In this document: positions 33,856 through 45,089 of the stretch, piece after piece
Layout: every line of letters begins with the position of its first letter
Numbering within the stretch: the first letter of the stretch is position 1
Assembly: GCA_020747065.1 (NCBI GenBank)
Contig: JAGMVK010000005.1
Location: forward strand, 2,852,001 to 2,916,000
Direction: 5' to 3'
Length of the DNA stretch: 64,000 nucleotides
From: Cadophora sp. MPI-SDFR-AT-0126
Lineage: Eukaryota > Ascomycota > Leotiomycetes > Helotiales > Ploettnerulaceae
The notes under the pieces: model-generated
The model's database searches: none
Told to the model about the DNA's origin: nothing
Seen by the model: only the letters and a program-made list of their open reading frames with translations
Translations under genes and position numbers: made by a program

Positions 33856-34427
33856 TCACTCCTCTTCACCAAGTACCATATCTCCTACAGTACCAGGGCT
33901 CTCAGTCGTTCCTTCCCCTACCTCACCGGGATGGAACACCCTCAAATGTCTCCACAACAAGTCCTGGCGACTGAATGTCTTCCTTTTGCTTCGACGCCGA
34001 GAAGCACATTGGGGGAATGGACATTGGAACGTCTCCGAATCATTACCGTGGGCTTGAAGGTGTCGTCTCATATCTTTTGGGGTGTCGTAACTCCAGAGAC
34101 AGTTGGGCTTGGGACAAATGTGTGCGTGGTTGTAGTTTTTGATGTGGGATCTGGGAGTTTATTAGTTGATAGTTAAGGGAATGAGGGTACAGGTACAGGG
34201 AAGGAGTCGGGTCTGACGAACTGTGCCTGGAAATATGTTTTGAACTTGCTGCGAGGACAGATGCAGCATTTGAAACGACCATTGAGAAGAGCTATGGGGC
34301 TTGTATTGTGTGTTGAAGATACCGGAGTTGGTGTTGGAGTGGGGGGAAGAAGATTCGGGCTGAGTAATGATGGGATTGAAGGGCTGACTGGCGAGGATAG
34401 ATTGATTGGGACAAATAGGTGGGTGTA
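33856..34427 (-). CDS. C2H2 zinc-finger protein, sister A (5' end not resolved)
   Basis: Two exons are supported: 34427-34222 (after an acceptor TCTAG) and 34150-33856. The first ends in NGRFKCCICPRSKFKTYFQAQ and the second begins SHIKNYNHAH, so the first zinc finger is split by the intron. A second finger (CPKPNCLWSYDTPKDMRRHLQAH) and a third, atypical one with a basic insertion (CPFPQCASRRRSKRKTF, then RHLRVFH) follow. A short Gly/Glu tail ends at 33856. No ATG lies in the upstream Ser/Pro-rich frame, so a 5' exon remains to be found beyond 34430. Domain order and intron position match the gene at 35.9-36.8 kb. It is a likely nuclear DNA-binding protein, target unknown. Confidence 0.68.
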
Positions 34428-35950
34428 CTAGATTTTGGAGGGAGGGTATTGGATGTCGGGAGTGGCGGAGGACGGCTAGTTGGTTCTCTATCTCTCTGGG
34501 TCTGAGATTCCAGAGAATTGTTCGCGGGATTTTGGCGGAGATCTAGCCCGGGATCCGCACAGACAGGAGGGATCGCAATTGCAACAATACCATTCAATGC
34601 TTGAGACTGCGTTACGCGGAAAGTTGCGGCCCATGGTGTGGAGAAGGCGGCGCTGTATGTGAGCTCTCTGGGGTTTATTGTTGGGGTGTTGTCAGGAGCG
34701 TTCTCATAACAAAGCTTGCAAAAGTTATTAAGGATTAGAGGAAAAGATGGCCGTTTAAGTGACGGCCACCACTGGTGCCGTTGAAGTTTGGTAGAAGGTT
34801 GTTTCTGTAGAATGAGGTGTAGCTGAAGCTGTAGTTGAGCAGTGTAGCAAGATCGAGGTGATAGCAAGCCTTACATATAGACAAGCTCACATAGTTACAC
34901 CATACATCAGAAGTCGGCGGCCACCAATGAGAGAAGTCTGGGCACTGGACAAATCTTGCTCAGCTTTGCACATGCTTCAACATGTACTGGAGCTGGGCGA
35001 GGGCTGAAAGCCTCCGATCACAACATGCATCTTAGTATTGTAGGAAATAAGGCAACAATGGCCTTCGTGCCCAATGGCTCGAAGGCCACGAATGATAATG
35101 AACCTCTTATCATGATTAGTCTTGGCTTCGTGTAGAATGCATAGCCTTACCGCGGGCCGCCAATGAACAGCGCACTTTCGTAGCCTCGACAAAGATGTCG
35201 ATTGTTATGTTCAAGTTTGCAATTTTTGGTCTGATTACGTGTGCGTGGGTTCGTAGTCCCAAAAGCAAGTGCTGAATGCCGGGCTGGCCGGAAAATAGAG
35301 CCTGACCTGTTGGCCTTCGAAAACCGGCATTCAAACGTGAATGAGTCGCGAGGCTAGGCTGCTTTGGGAACAATAGCAAGTAGGATTAAAAGAAGAACTG
35401 ACATGTGGGGAGAATAAATCTTGTGATGAAGCAAAGCAATAGTGAGGTTAAGGTATGTCAGCACTTGATTTTGTTATTTATGACAGCAGGAAGACATTGA
35501 TTAGGCCTCTGAGGGTAACGAAATCTTGGTCACAAAATTTGCATTGAAGTTTCGAATACCTCGCATGACCAAATCTCGAGTAGGGGGTGCGGTTTTAGAT
35601 TCAATTTGGTTTGTTCTGTCATAGAATGGTTTTTGCGACGCGCCCTTACTAAGCTAGACTATGATGAATTGCCTCAAAAGACAAGAGGAAAGGGTAGCAA
35701 AAATAGGCAGTCATCAGCGTAGTGAAGGGAAAAGAGAAGCAGCTTTAAAAATAAGGAGGAGAGGAGAGATATTAGCCAAGCTCTTATGTAAGTACCGAGA
35801 AATTTGACAGGAAGCGCAGGAAGAGAAGCGACGAAACTCGTCCAAGGAAACAATGAAATATGGAAGATGAAACAAACAAGAATAAAAATAAAGATAATTC
35901 CCACCACGGGATGAAAACTCTTCCCTCTCCATTCAACTTTCCTTCAAAGC
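34428..35950. other. 1.5-kb spacer between the two C2H2 genes
   Basis: It probably contains the missing first exon of sister A. It also holds two exact GGCCRCCAAT motifs (34919-34928 and 35155-35164) and one near-match around 35083. No other gene was seen. Confidence 0.4.
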
Positions 35951-36796
35951 TCACTCCTCAACCTCCATCTCCAGCTCCACTTCAACCTCCGTATCCGCCC
36001 CCTCAACATCGTCAACTCTTCCCATCTCAACATCATCATCAACCACCCCAGTCCTCTCGTCCTTGTGATAAATTCTCAAATGCTTCTCCAACCCATCACG
36101 CCTACTAAAGCCCTTAACCTTGCTCTTCCTTTGCGCTTTGCAGTTCTGGATTGGACATTGGTATCTCGGACGGTTTGCCAAGTGACTTTTGAGGTGCCGG
36201 CGCAAGTCTTTGGCTGTGTCGTATGTCCAGTTGCAGGAGGGTCGTCGGCAGGAGTGAGTGTGGGCGTAGTAGAGAATGTGGTTACTGAGAGGGGTTTCGT
36301 TAGTTTGGGCGTGTAGGAGTGTTGGGGATTGGAAGAAGGTTGGTGAGGAGGGAATTGGAACTAAGACATAGAGAAGGGACGAATACAGTGCTCGAGTGCG
36401 AGAGGAGAAATGGTCTCTGGGACAGAGGGGACACCCGAATTTGTTGTTTGGGAGAGAAATGGGAGACGATGCTGATGTCGATGAGTTGGGTGATGTCAAT
36501 GGAGCCCGGTGCAGAAGGCAAGGAGCTTGACGAGCTAGAATTGGAGACCTGGCTTGACTCGATGTCGGTGATAGCTGGCTTGAGGGAGGAGATGATGACT
36601 GGGTGGTCGAGGGAGTTGACAAGTCTGGAGTCCTGATCGATGGCGTCTCGAAGTGGTGGCCCTGAGATGATGGTGTTCCAGCAGTTTCCGTCGATGTCGC
36701 AGCATGATCGCCTGGATTTGACTGGAGAGAATGCGAATGCAGTTGACGTTCATGGTCATCTGCTTCACCGTATCGATCACTGTTATTTGCAGAGCC
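35951..36796 (-). CDS. C2H2 zinc-finger protein, sister B (5' end not resolved)
   Basis: Supported exons are 36796-36381 and 36284-35951. A further 5' exon ends at a GTGAGT donor at 36844, but its ATG was not located. A Ser/Thr/Pro-rich N-terminal region precedes NNKFGCPLCPRDHFSSRTRA. The intron again splits finger 1, which resumes NHILYYAHTH. Finger 2 is CRRPSCNWTYDTAKDLRRHLKSH. Finger 3 is CPIQNCKAQRKSKVKGFSRR, then KHLRIYH. The tail is strongly acidic (DVEMGRVDDVEGADTEVEVE), which could be an activation region. It is the sister of the gene at 33.9-34.4 kb on the same strand, with the same intron position and phase, so this is a local duplication. Likely a transcription regulator. Confidence 0.7.
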   Translation of the reverse strand, partial: GSANNSDRYGEADDHERQLHSHSLQSNPGDHAATSTETAGTPSSQGHHFETPSIRTPDLSTPSTTQSSSPPSSQLSPTSSQARSPILARQAPCLLHRAPLTSPNSSTSASSPISLPNNKFGCPLCPRDHFSSRTRALYSSLLYVLVPIPSSPTFFQSPTLLHAQTNETPLSNHILYYAHTHSCRRPSCNWTYDTAKDLRRHLKSHLANRPRYQCPIQNCKAQRKSKVKGFSRRDGLEKHLRIYHKDERTGVVDDDVEMGRVDDVEGADTEVEVELEMEVEE

Positions 36797-37061
36797 CTAG
36801 CCGAGGATTAGCGAACCGAGCATTAGGCTGTAGCACTCACTCACCTTTGAGGATCTTGCAATTGACGAGCAGAGTTCAAGATGAACGTTTGGCGAGATAT
36901 CTGTTCCAGAGTTGCTGGTGTCCGTGAGTAGTCGTGGTTCGATGGTTGGTGGATTACTGGGTGATTGGAGGTAACACTCTATGCAGAAGGAGTAGTGAAT
37001 TGTACCGAATGTAAACTTAAAAAGAGAAGTAAAAGAAAAAAGGAAGAAAGAAGGGAGAAGG

Positions 37062-37199
37062 CGGCTGTTGCCAGGATTGACTTCCTGACTTCAACAAGTT
37101 GTTCGGGCGTATGCACGCTACAGGCTTCGCTTCAAGCACATTAAGGCAAGGGGGAGGGAGGGGGGGTCAGGAGCAGGAAGTCAATCCTGGCAACAGCCG
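37062..37199. repeat. perfect 26-bp inverted repeat with 86-bp spacer
   Basis: The left arm at 37062-37087 (starting CGGCTGTTGCC) is the exact reverse complement of the right arm at 37174-37199 (ending GGCAACAGCCG). The spacer carries a G-rich run at 37149-37167. The flanks show no obvious target-site duplication. It lies upstream of C2H2 sister B. It could be a small inverted-repeat element or a hairpin-forming transcript region. Confidence 0.85.
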
Positions 37200-37940
37200 A
37201 ACGGATAGCAACGAGGAATTTGGTGGTTTGCGGACTGTAAAACAGGTGCAGAGTGGCAAGTCAAGGGGTATATATGTATCATGACCAGAACACAAGGGGC
37301 TTAAGATTACTAATAGGAACTTTACAACTCACTACGATTATTTCCTCAAGCTCCATCTCTGCGCGGCACACACGGGTGCCCAGCTGTGATGACATGAACG
37401 TTGAGTTTGTAGAGGCCGCCAATTAGAGCCGGGCATCAGGCTCGGAGCCTTGCGCTATGGGCCTGTGGGCTAAAAACAAAATTAACTAAATATTGACCTA
37501 CGAGTCTGTCTAAGGCTTGATGATTGAAGGCCGCCAATCATTTTCTGTCTATTGTACTGTATTCGAGTCGGTGTGCATGGGCTGCATGGACTCGCCGAAG
37601 GCCACCAATTGTTTTGAAAGATTTCCAAGCCCGAATATGCAGCCTTGCCGTTCGTACATGGATGAAAGTGCGGGACAGCTCAATGTGATGTTCGGATCAC
37701 CAATTGTCGTGTGTTGGCTTAAAGCGATTGTCTCAAATGACGTCTACGAATGCCGTTGAGACAATTTCCGCGGTAATCAGGCCGAGCAGTCGAGGAGTAC
37801 GTTGGGAAACATCACAATACTGGATGAGACTGGCGAGATTTCTCATTCGAGGATACCGAAAAATACCAACGGCCAGAAACCTTGAACGAGACAGAGGTCC
37901 TCTGCGCCCGGCTGAGAAATGAATACAACCTCCGCTCTGC
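37200..37940. other. spacer with three GGCCRCCAAT motifs
   Basis: Exact motifs lie at 37414-37423, 37529-37538 and 37600-37609. Short open frames (37517-37759, 37704-37922) look incidental. The 3' end of the SDR gene is at the right edge. Confidence 0.4.
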
Positions 37941-38776
37941 TCAATACATCGTCCACCCACCACTAGCATTGATGGTTTGACCCGTAACCCACCTACTATC
38001 CTCGCCAGCTAACCAGCAGACTACTGCCGCAACCTCTTCCACCGTACCGACTCTATTTTGTAACGGCGTCTGCGCCTTCTGCATGTCCACGATATCTTTC
38101 GGTATATTATCCAACATCTCGGACTGAACCGGCCCAGGATTCACCGCATTGACTGTCGTCCCATTCTTGCCCAATTCTGCAGCCCAGCATCTCGTCAATC
38201 CTTCCAAAGCAGCTTTGCTCGAACAGTATAATCCCAACTCCTTGAAACCGGCTCGGCTTCCGACGGAACTGATGTTGATTATTCGGCCATTGGGAGCGAG
38301 GTATGGGAGGATGGCTTGGGTGATTAGGAGAGCGCCGCGGACGTTGAGATCGTATACGTAGGCGAAGTCGGATGGTGTGATGGATCCAAGTGGCTTGACC
38401 ACCTCGCAGCCTGCATTATTGACTAGTATATTGATCTTGGTTTCACGACCGTCAGCCTCGAACCACGTTTGGATGCAAGAGGCGATATCTTCGATTGCTT
38501 CTGGGCTTCGAAGATCGACTTGGAGAGTGAATACTCGTGGTTTATGGGGTAGAGATATTATTCGATCTTGGAGACCAGTGGTAGCTGGGCTAGAGCTCGG
38601 GGAGGAGTGTATAATAATTACCTGAAAACGTTAGAAAAACTCGTGGAAGGGAGGGAGCTCCATACATCTGCTCCTCTGCTTGCAAGCTCGAGGGTCATCC
38701 CTTCGCCAAGTCCTCGAGAGCCGCCTGTAATGATAGCAGTCTTGCCCTGCAGTGGGAGAGCGGTTTGGCTCGCCAT
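37941..38776 (-). CDS. short-chain dehydrogenase/reductase (SDR)
   Basis: Exons 38776-38666 and 38621-37941, with a 44-base intron, give 263 residues. It is a classical SDR with an N-terminal Rossmann fold. It starts MASQTALPLQGKTAIITGGS, and the nucleotide motif is TGGSRGLG. Then come FTLQVDLRSPEAIEDI, ILVNNAG, IINISSVGSRAG, the catalytic YCSSK (Tyr-x-x-x-Lys) and VNAVNPGPVQSEM. The C-terminus is VTGQTINASGGWTMY. It is an NAD(P)-dependent oxidoreductase. The substrate cannot be told, and the closest general look is 3-oxoacyl-ACP reductase/glucose dehydrogenase-like SDRs. It is head to head with TSC1. Confidence 0.93.
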
Positions 38777-39361
38777 GATGTTTGACACGAGAAATATGGG
38801 TGTAACGACAGGAAATAGTAGAGGAAGTTTACTGTGAGATGATATCTAGATGGAAGAGAAGAATGAGATATAACTTTTAATGAGACGACCTACTATATTT
38901 TAAACTATTTTTTTGAGAGCAATTCTGTACACCCATTTCTTGTTTGCTGATGTGATATGATGTTGTTGGAACAAGCAGTGCTTTAGTCCGACGCCCGAAG
39001 TCGTCACTAGCTGATCTCTTCGGCGATCGGCGATAAGATAATCTTCTGCAACGATCCGAAAGACTTCGAAGCTTCCGCCTCGCCTGTCCCTGTCTTATCC
39101 TCTGCTTCTGCATCTCGAATTACCACCACCAAGCAATTCCTTACACATATTTGCTGCGCAGCATAGCTTCCCGACAGCTGCTGATGGAGGAGGGTCAATT
39201 CTTCCTTTTGCCCCCTGCTCTATCCAGCATCTCCAGCCAGTGAAGTATTCTTTAATCGATCTGTCAGAGCTTTTAACCCCGCTGTCCCGTCTTGCATCGA
39301 AGCTTGAGCACGTCAAAGCCTCTTCTCCAAGCAGCATCCTGGACTGGAACTCCACGCAACG
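38777..39361. other. divergent promoter region of the SDR and TSC1 genes
   Basis: Both genes start outward. The minus frames here (38877-39355) lie in the TSC1 leader and look incidental. Confidence 0.4.
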
Positions 39362-42300
39362 ATGTCTTCTGGGTTAGTGCTATCTGTGAATCTTCCGCGC
39401 CGAAGAGTATGCTGACCAACGTATCGTTAGATCTCTCAAAGATCTATCCAAATCGATCTCAGCCTCTGCAGCAAATCTTTGCCTTCCTCTCCCCTCGGAT
39501 CTCAGCCAGGTCATAAACGCATACCTTGAGAAACATGCGATCTACGATGATGCAGACTCCCAGCGTCTGCAAGAGGAGCTTTTGGCCATCTATCAATCCT
39601 CTATCCACGATCATCCTGCACGACTCGCACCGTTCCTTGCCATTCTTCGAAACCTGAAGCCAAATATCAGAGGCTCTGGTAGATTGCTACAATGGTGGGA
39701 TAGATTGTCAGGGCCGATCATAATAAACTTAGGGGTTGAAAAGGGATTGGCATTCGAGGCTAGAGACACTCTGCTGGGCATTTTGATATACGATGAGGAG
39801 GAGGAAGAACACCTGAAAGATGCAAAAGCTAGTAGTGCTGCGGTTGCCGAGAATTTGATGTCTACCTGGCTGGCAAAATCAAAACTGGCATTGGACGAAC
39901 TCAACGAGCATGCTAGATTCGTCGAGAGCCAAATTCAATTGATCTTGCTCGCGTTTGGAAAGAGGAGGCCAACAGTAAGCTTACTTCGGAGAATCCAGAC
40001 ACCTTGTACTAATACGTATCAGGACTTCTTAACTACCATCAATCAATTCTTTGTGCAGAAGGACAGTCGCATATTGTCGTTGTCCCTCCTCTGCGAATTT
40101 TTCCGGCATCAACCTCCCCATCTACATCAACTTTTGCAAACCCCATTGTTTGACAACCTACTAAGATGCCTCCAAATCGATACTTCGACCAGGGTTATAT
40201 CACTGGCTATGACAGCTTTGATCATGTTCTTGCCACATATCCCAATATCATCTTCCAAGCATCTTCCTGCTCTGTTCAATATATATAGTCGCATGCTATT
40301 CTGGGACAAGGAGCGGAAAGTCACCGAGGTCTTGCCACAAACAACTGATGAGGACGAACAGCCATCTGCACAAGAAGACCCAAAGCAATGGGAAAAGCTT
40401 TCATACTTGCTGGAATCAGAAGATGATACTGTACCCGAGCTTCTGCATTATTTTACGTTCCTTTACGGCCTATATCCCATCAACTTCATGAGTTATATTC
40501 GAAAGCCGCAGAGGTACCTTCGGCATGCCAACTTTCCAGGAGCCGATGACCTGGACATCGAGCCCACCGAAATCAGACAGCGATCCGAGGGGTTCAGACA
40601 AGTTCATTTGATGCATCCAAATTTTTTCATGCTTACATTAGAGTCCGAGCTCACTGATACCCAACGGTGGCAGAAAAGCTCCGCTGCGGATGTCGTAGCG
40701 GAATGTATGGCTCTGTATGTGCCAGGTGAAGTTCAGCATCAAATTTCACGAGCACGAGAATCGATAAAAAAAGTTGAGCTGCACACGGATGTCCCGGAAC
40801 AACCACTTCTTGATTCAGATGCAACGCCATTCCAATCGAAACATAACAGCTGGCGAGATACTCGCTCGACTGCTGTCGCGTCAACAGAAGGCTTCCGTTC
40901 CTCCTCTGGTCTACACAGAAAGCTTTCGCAAACATCCCAATCATTGCCATCTGTCGCCGACTCTCCACCATTGCAAGCATCAGATCGTCATGATAGCCCC
41001 ACTATCCCACCACAAAGTCTTGCAACTCATACAAACCAACTCTCTGACATGCTCGGCTCACAGATATCGACCAGAGGAAGCCTGTACAGAGTCTTCACCA
41101 ACGACTCTGAGACTTCGCTTCCTATATCGCATGGTAACGATTCAATACACATGGGCGGTCTTTTTGACACTTTGACAAGAGAGACGATTCCTCGCTCTCC
41201 TTCTCTGAGACCAACGACTGGTGCTGTGAGTACCAAAGTTGCGTATCTCCACCGCGAGATCCAACTACTGAAGAATGACTTAAACTTTGAGCGTTATCTC
41301 AAACAGCAACATCTTTCGCATATCGGCAAAATTCGCAGGCAACAAATCAGGGAAGCAAGAGTTGAAGCAGAAACACAGCACCTGATTAACTACAATCGTG
41401 GATTGAAGTCAAAGCTTGAAGAGGCGAAGAGACAAAATACCCAGTTGAAAAAAGAGACAGAGAAATCTAAAACTCATTCCAGAAAATGGGAGGCCGACCT
41501 GACAGCCAAATTGCGTGTTCTTCGAGAAGAGCAAAGGAAGTGGAACGCGGAGCGAGATCAACTCCTTTCCGACCTCGCGACACAGCGGGATAACAATACA
41601 AAGTTGAAGAACATCACTGTGGAAGCTGAGAGCAGAGCCCTCGCTGCGGATCAGACTGTTGACAGTGTCAAAAGCAATCTCGAAGAATTCGAGCGCCTTC
41701 GGAAACAATCCGATGAGATGTCCAAGAGGATCATGCAGTTCGAAGCGGACGCCCGAGGGGCCGAAATCGCCAAGGAAATGAGGGAAGCGGCCCTCAGCCG
41801 TGTCCACCTCCTCGAAATGAAACTCGCTGCTCGAGATGAGGAGCTCGCAAAATCCAAAGCCGCATTCGAGGCCGAGTTAGAAAATCTCCGGAGTCGTGAC
41901 CGTGATGATGCCCACTCATTTAGAAGTGACGAGTCGGAACGAGCACATCTCTCGCACGTCTTCCTCGACACGGCAATGGCAGCCTCGCGCCATCGGATCA
42001 ACGAGCTCACCATGTCTCACAACCATCTCTTAAAGAGGTACACGCGTCTACAAGCAGCATACACTGATCTTCGGGAACACGTTGAAGATCTCCAAAGCGG
42101 TGATGAGCCATTGCTCGGCGGTTCCTATACATTTTCGAACAATTCGCCTACTCGTCGTTTCAAGAGCCGTGCTCATGCTCGATCTGACCCGGAGCAGCCA
42201 ACAATCTTCGAAGGCGGTCTTGACACTGAATTCTCTAACCGCCCTAGTCGTCTCGATACTTCGTATCGCCATGGCTCACTAGCTGATGGTCGAAGTCCTG

Positions 42301-42699
42301 GCTCTGGCGGCGGATATCCCACTCAACAATTCCAGGCACCCCAACCATACGGCCCGCCCAGTATGGCTGGGACGGGAAAGAGTGCTGAGAGCGGTGATAG
42401 TCAAGGGAATGGTGGGTCAGCGCCGCCGAAGATCAAACCGCAGAGTGATGTTAGGGTGTTTGGTCGTGGTAAGTTCATTGATTACTCTTCTCACAATTCC
42501 CTTTAGATCCCTAAATTGACGAATCTCAATAGGCGGTGTCCAGAATATCGGCAAGAAAGAGAAAGAGAAGAAAGACAAGGCCAAAGAAAGTAAGGATATA
42601 GCGAAGGGTGAAGGTCCTGCTACGCCTGAAGGACCGGCGAAGAAGGATAAGAAGCTTGGAGTTGGGATGAGGGGGATCAGAGGGTTTGGGAATATTTGA
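39362..42699 (+). CDS. TSC1: hamartin/TSC1 homolog (TSC complex subunit)
   Basis: Exons 39362-39372 (MSSG), 39431-39974, 40023-42468 and 42533-42699 give 1055 residues. The second intron (39975-40022) is exactly 48 bases with no stop, so it can be mistaken for coding. GTAAGC, a TACTAATAC branch site and TATCAG show it is an intron. The N-terminal half is the hamartin helical-repeat core (INAYLEKHAIYDDADSQRLQ, ILSLSLLCEFFRHQPP, NLLRCLQIDTSTRVISLAMT, YFTFLYGLYPINFMSYIRKP). A disordered Ser-rich linker follows, then a long coiled coil (about residues 540-810). The lysine-rich tail ends GMRGIRGFGNI. Tsc1 stabilises Tsc2, the Rheb GAP that restrains TORC1. Tsc2 is not in this window. Confidence 0.93.
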
Positions 42700-43869
42700 T
42701 GTGTGGTGAATAGGGGTGAGTATGACCGCAGTGTATTTTGAATTGTATTGATTGGACATTTGATGGCGTTCTGGGCATGTTTGTTTCTTTTGCGGGGTTG
42801 GAAAAGTGTCTCGGTGTTATGGAGTCGGGGAGTATGTTTGAATTGTGGTGAATGTTCATATTCAAGGACGCTGAGGCCAGAGCCGTCCTAACAGGCCAGG
42901 AGAGAATATGATAGGAATATGGGGGAAATGTATTTATGTTCCAATATATGATCATAACATCAAGTTCTTGAGTACTCGGGATATAATCATGGTGCGAACT
43001 TCGACACCATGGGCTCGACTCAACTTCCTGTCTTTCAGAGAGCTGGATCAAGGACGCTGATTGTGGGTAGTGCATAGACTCGTAGGATTGAAAAAGAATA
43101 GTGGTGAATATTAGCTGGTGAAGTGTTGTAAATCCATGATATTGTCAGAGCAACCTCCACGAAGTCAATTCTCCTGGTGACGGCATAGCGAGTAGCGATT
43201 AAAATTTGCATGCCAGACACATGCGATGCTTGACATTGACGTGGGAATCTTTTCCGAACAATTTCACTTTGTGTGACTCAGATTCGAGAGAGGTTGAGAT
43301 TTGCCTGATTTGCCATCAGTGCCACAAGTACCAGCATCATCCTCCTTCCTTCAAATTTGAGTCCACTTGTATATATCTTTCGGAATTAGAGGTTGCAAGG
43401 GCGACAGGGACTTCATTGAGGACAAAAAAACATGAAATCGAGGGCAAGAGAGAGAGACGTCGAATATCATGGTTTTGTTATTACTGGGGCTGGCCTTGCG
43501 ATTTGAACTTGATGTCTTCAGGCAAAATTCAACGTGAGAGTGGAATGGCTGCTGTGCCACAAAGCTGCAGTTAGACTAGACGAGAATAGAAGCTCGAAAC
43601 CCCTGGATCTCGTATGGTTAAATTTAAGCGAGGCGGTCAAGTCAGGGACACAGCCACTTGGGAAAATTGTAGTTGGAACGGTGAACAGTCATCAGTCATC
43701 TTCCTAGATAATATATTATTTTCTTTTCGCTCTTTTTGGAACTGGAGGTTTTGGCTGTCTTTTTCTCGAACTGATCGGATTTTGTGCCGACTTTCAAGTT
43801 TGCGGCATCTCGACGACATCTATTCGAAGCTAACCTTCGTTTTGATCTCTGCTCTTCGGAAACAACACG
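42700..43869. other. 1.2-kb spacer, promoter of the wall-protein gene at its right end
   Basis: Nothing recognised besides incidental frames (43206-43574 and 43614-43976, the latter overlapping the wall-protein start region). Confidence 0.4.
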
Positions 43870-45089
43870 ATGATGGCTTCGCGACCCTTTCTGATCGGAG
43901 CACTTTTGGCTGCCGCGAGGCTTGTATTCGGTGCGTAAAAGCTCATCTCCATCAACCTCACCCCACTAACCAGTAGGCAGCCCAAGATGAAAGCATGTCA
44001 TGTGACGACTACTTCATCAAAATCGACAACAGCACCCAGCTCTCCTTCTATTCCAGCTGTTCCTCACTAGTAGACGCCATGGTCGGACCATCCCACGCCT
44101 TCTCCGGCGCCTTTGATCTCCCGGGCGTAGAGTCCATCGGCAAGTTCAGCTCTGGATATCTCGGTCCCAAACTAAGGGGCTCGGAGCGTGTTGACGATAG
44201 AGTCACTACGGTGTCGATGCCGGATCTGGTGAATACGGCTGCTGGGGGTGTGCTGTTCGGTTATTTGGATAATTTGACGAGCGTGGACTTTCCGTGGGTT
44301 TGGTCCCTTCCTTGGAGCAGGATACTGCGATCGGCCACGACTCTGGGATTTATGTACTGTATGATTGCTGCAAATGCTGACAAGAGGCAGAAAACTCACT
44401 ACAATCTCTGGAGATCTAGTCCTGATCGGAAACTACGAAACAAAAACTCTTTCACTCCCAGCACTCTCCAACGTCACAGGCGGCGGTCTCCTTGACGGTC
44501 ATTTCGACTCGTACGTCCCTCCCCATCCTTCCCCCTTCCTTCCCTCCCTCCCTCCCATATATTCCACACACCTCCCTCCCACAAACCCCACAAAACTTAC
44601 CAAACCCAGTATCTCCCTCCCCTCCCTCAAATCAATCGGCTACCTAATCGTAAAATCAACCGGCGACCTCGACTGCCTCGCTCTCGGCCAGAACCTCTCC
44701 TCCCTGACCTTCACGCCCAAAGAATACGATTCCGGAGTCGGCTTCACGTGCTGGACGCCGGATGAGAAGAACACTTATAATTCTTCGGACGTCAGCTCTG
44801 CTTCTGGATCGGGTGCGAGTGCGACAGGTGGCAGTTCGACAGGTTCTGGTGGGAATGAGAGGCCGACGGCTACCGGGACGGCGGCGGCCGCGGGGACGAG
44901 TTCAGCTGCGTGAGTCCCATGGAGGTTTCTGTTTTTTTTTTTTTTTTTTTTTTTCGCAGGAAGATAGATGGGACACTTTACTGACTGAACTTTACTAGAT
45001 CGGAAGCGGGAAGTGTAGTGCGAGTTGGGCGTATTGGTAGGATGGTTGGGTTGATGGCGGTTACTGGATTTGCCGGGATGTTGCTCTAA
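43870..45089 (+). CDS. GPI-anchored Ecm33/Sps2-like cell wall protein
   Basis: Exons 43870-43930, 43981-44293, 44391-44510, 44610-44909 and 44999-45089 give 294 residues. The signal peptide is MMASRPFLIGALLAAARLVF, cleaved near QDESMSCDDY. The receptor L-domain/leucine-rich pattern follows: LPGVESIGKFSSG, VSMPDLVNTAAGGVLFGYLD, FPKLTTISGDLVLIGN, LSLPALSNVTGGGLLDG and SLPSLKSIGYLIVKSTGDLD. Then come CWTPDEK and a Ser/Thr/Gly-rich stalk. The end (VGLMAVTGFAGMLL) is hydrophobic, as for a GPI signal. The fourth intron carries a 23-base T run (44932-44954). Ecm33 proteins are needed for wall organisation, and this one is shorter than the usual 390-430 residues. Confidence 0.87.
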
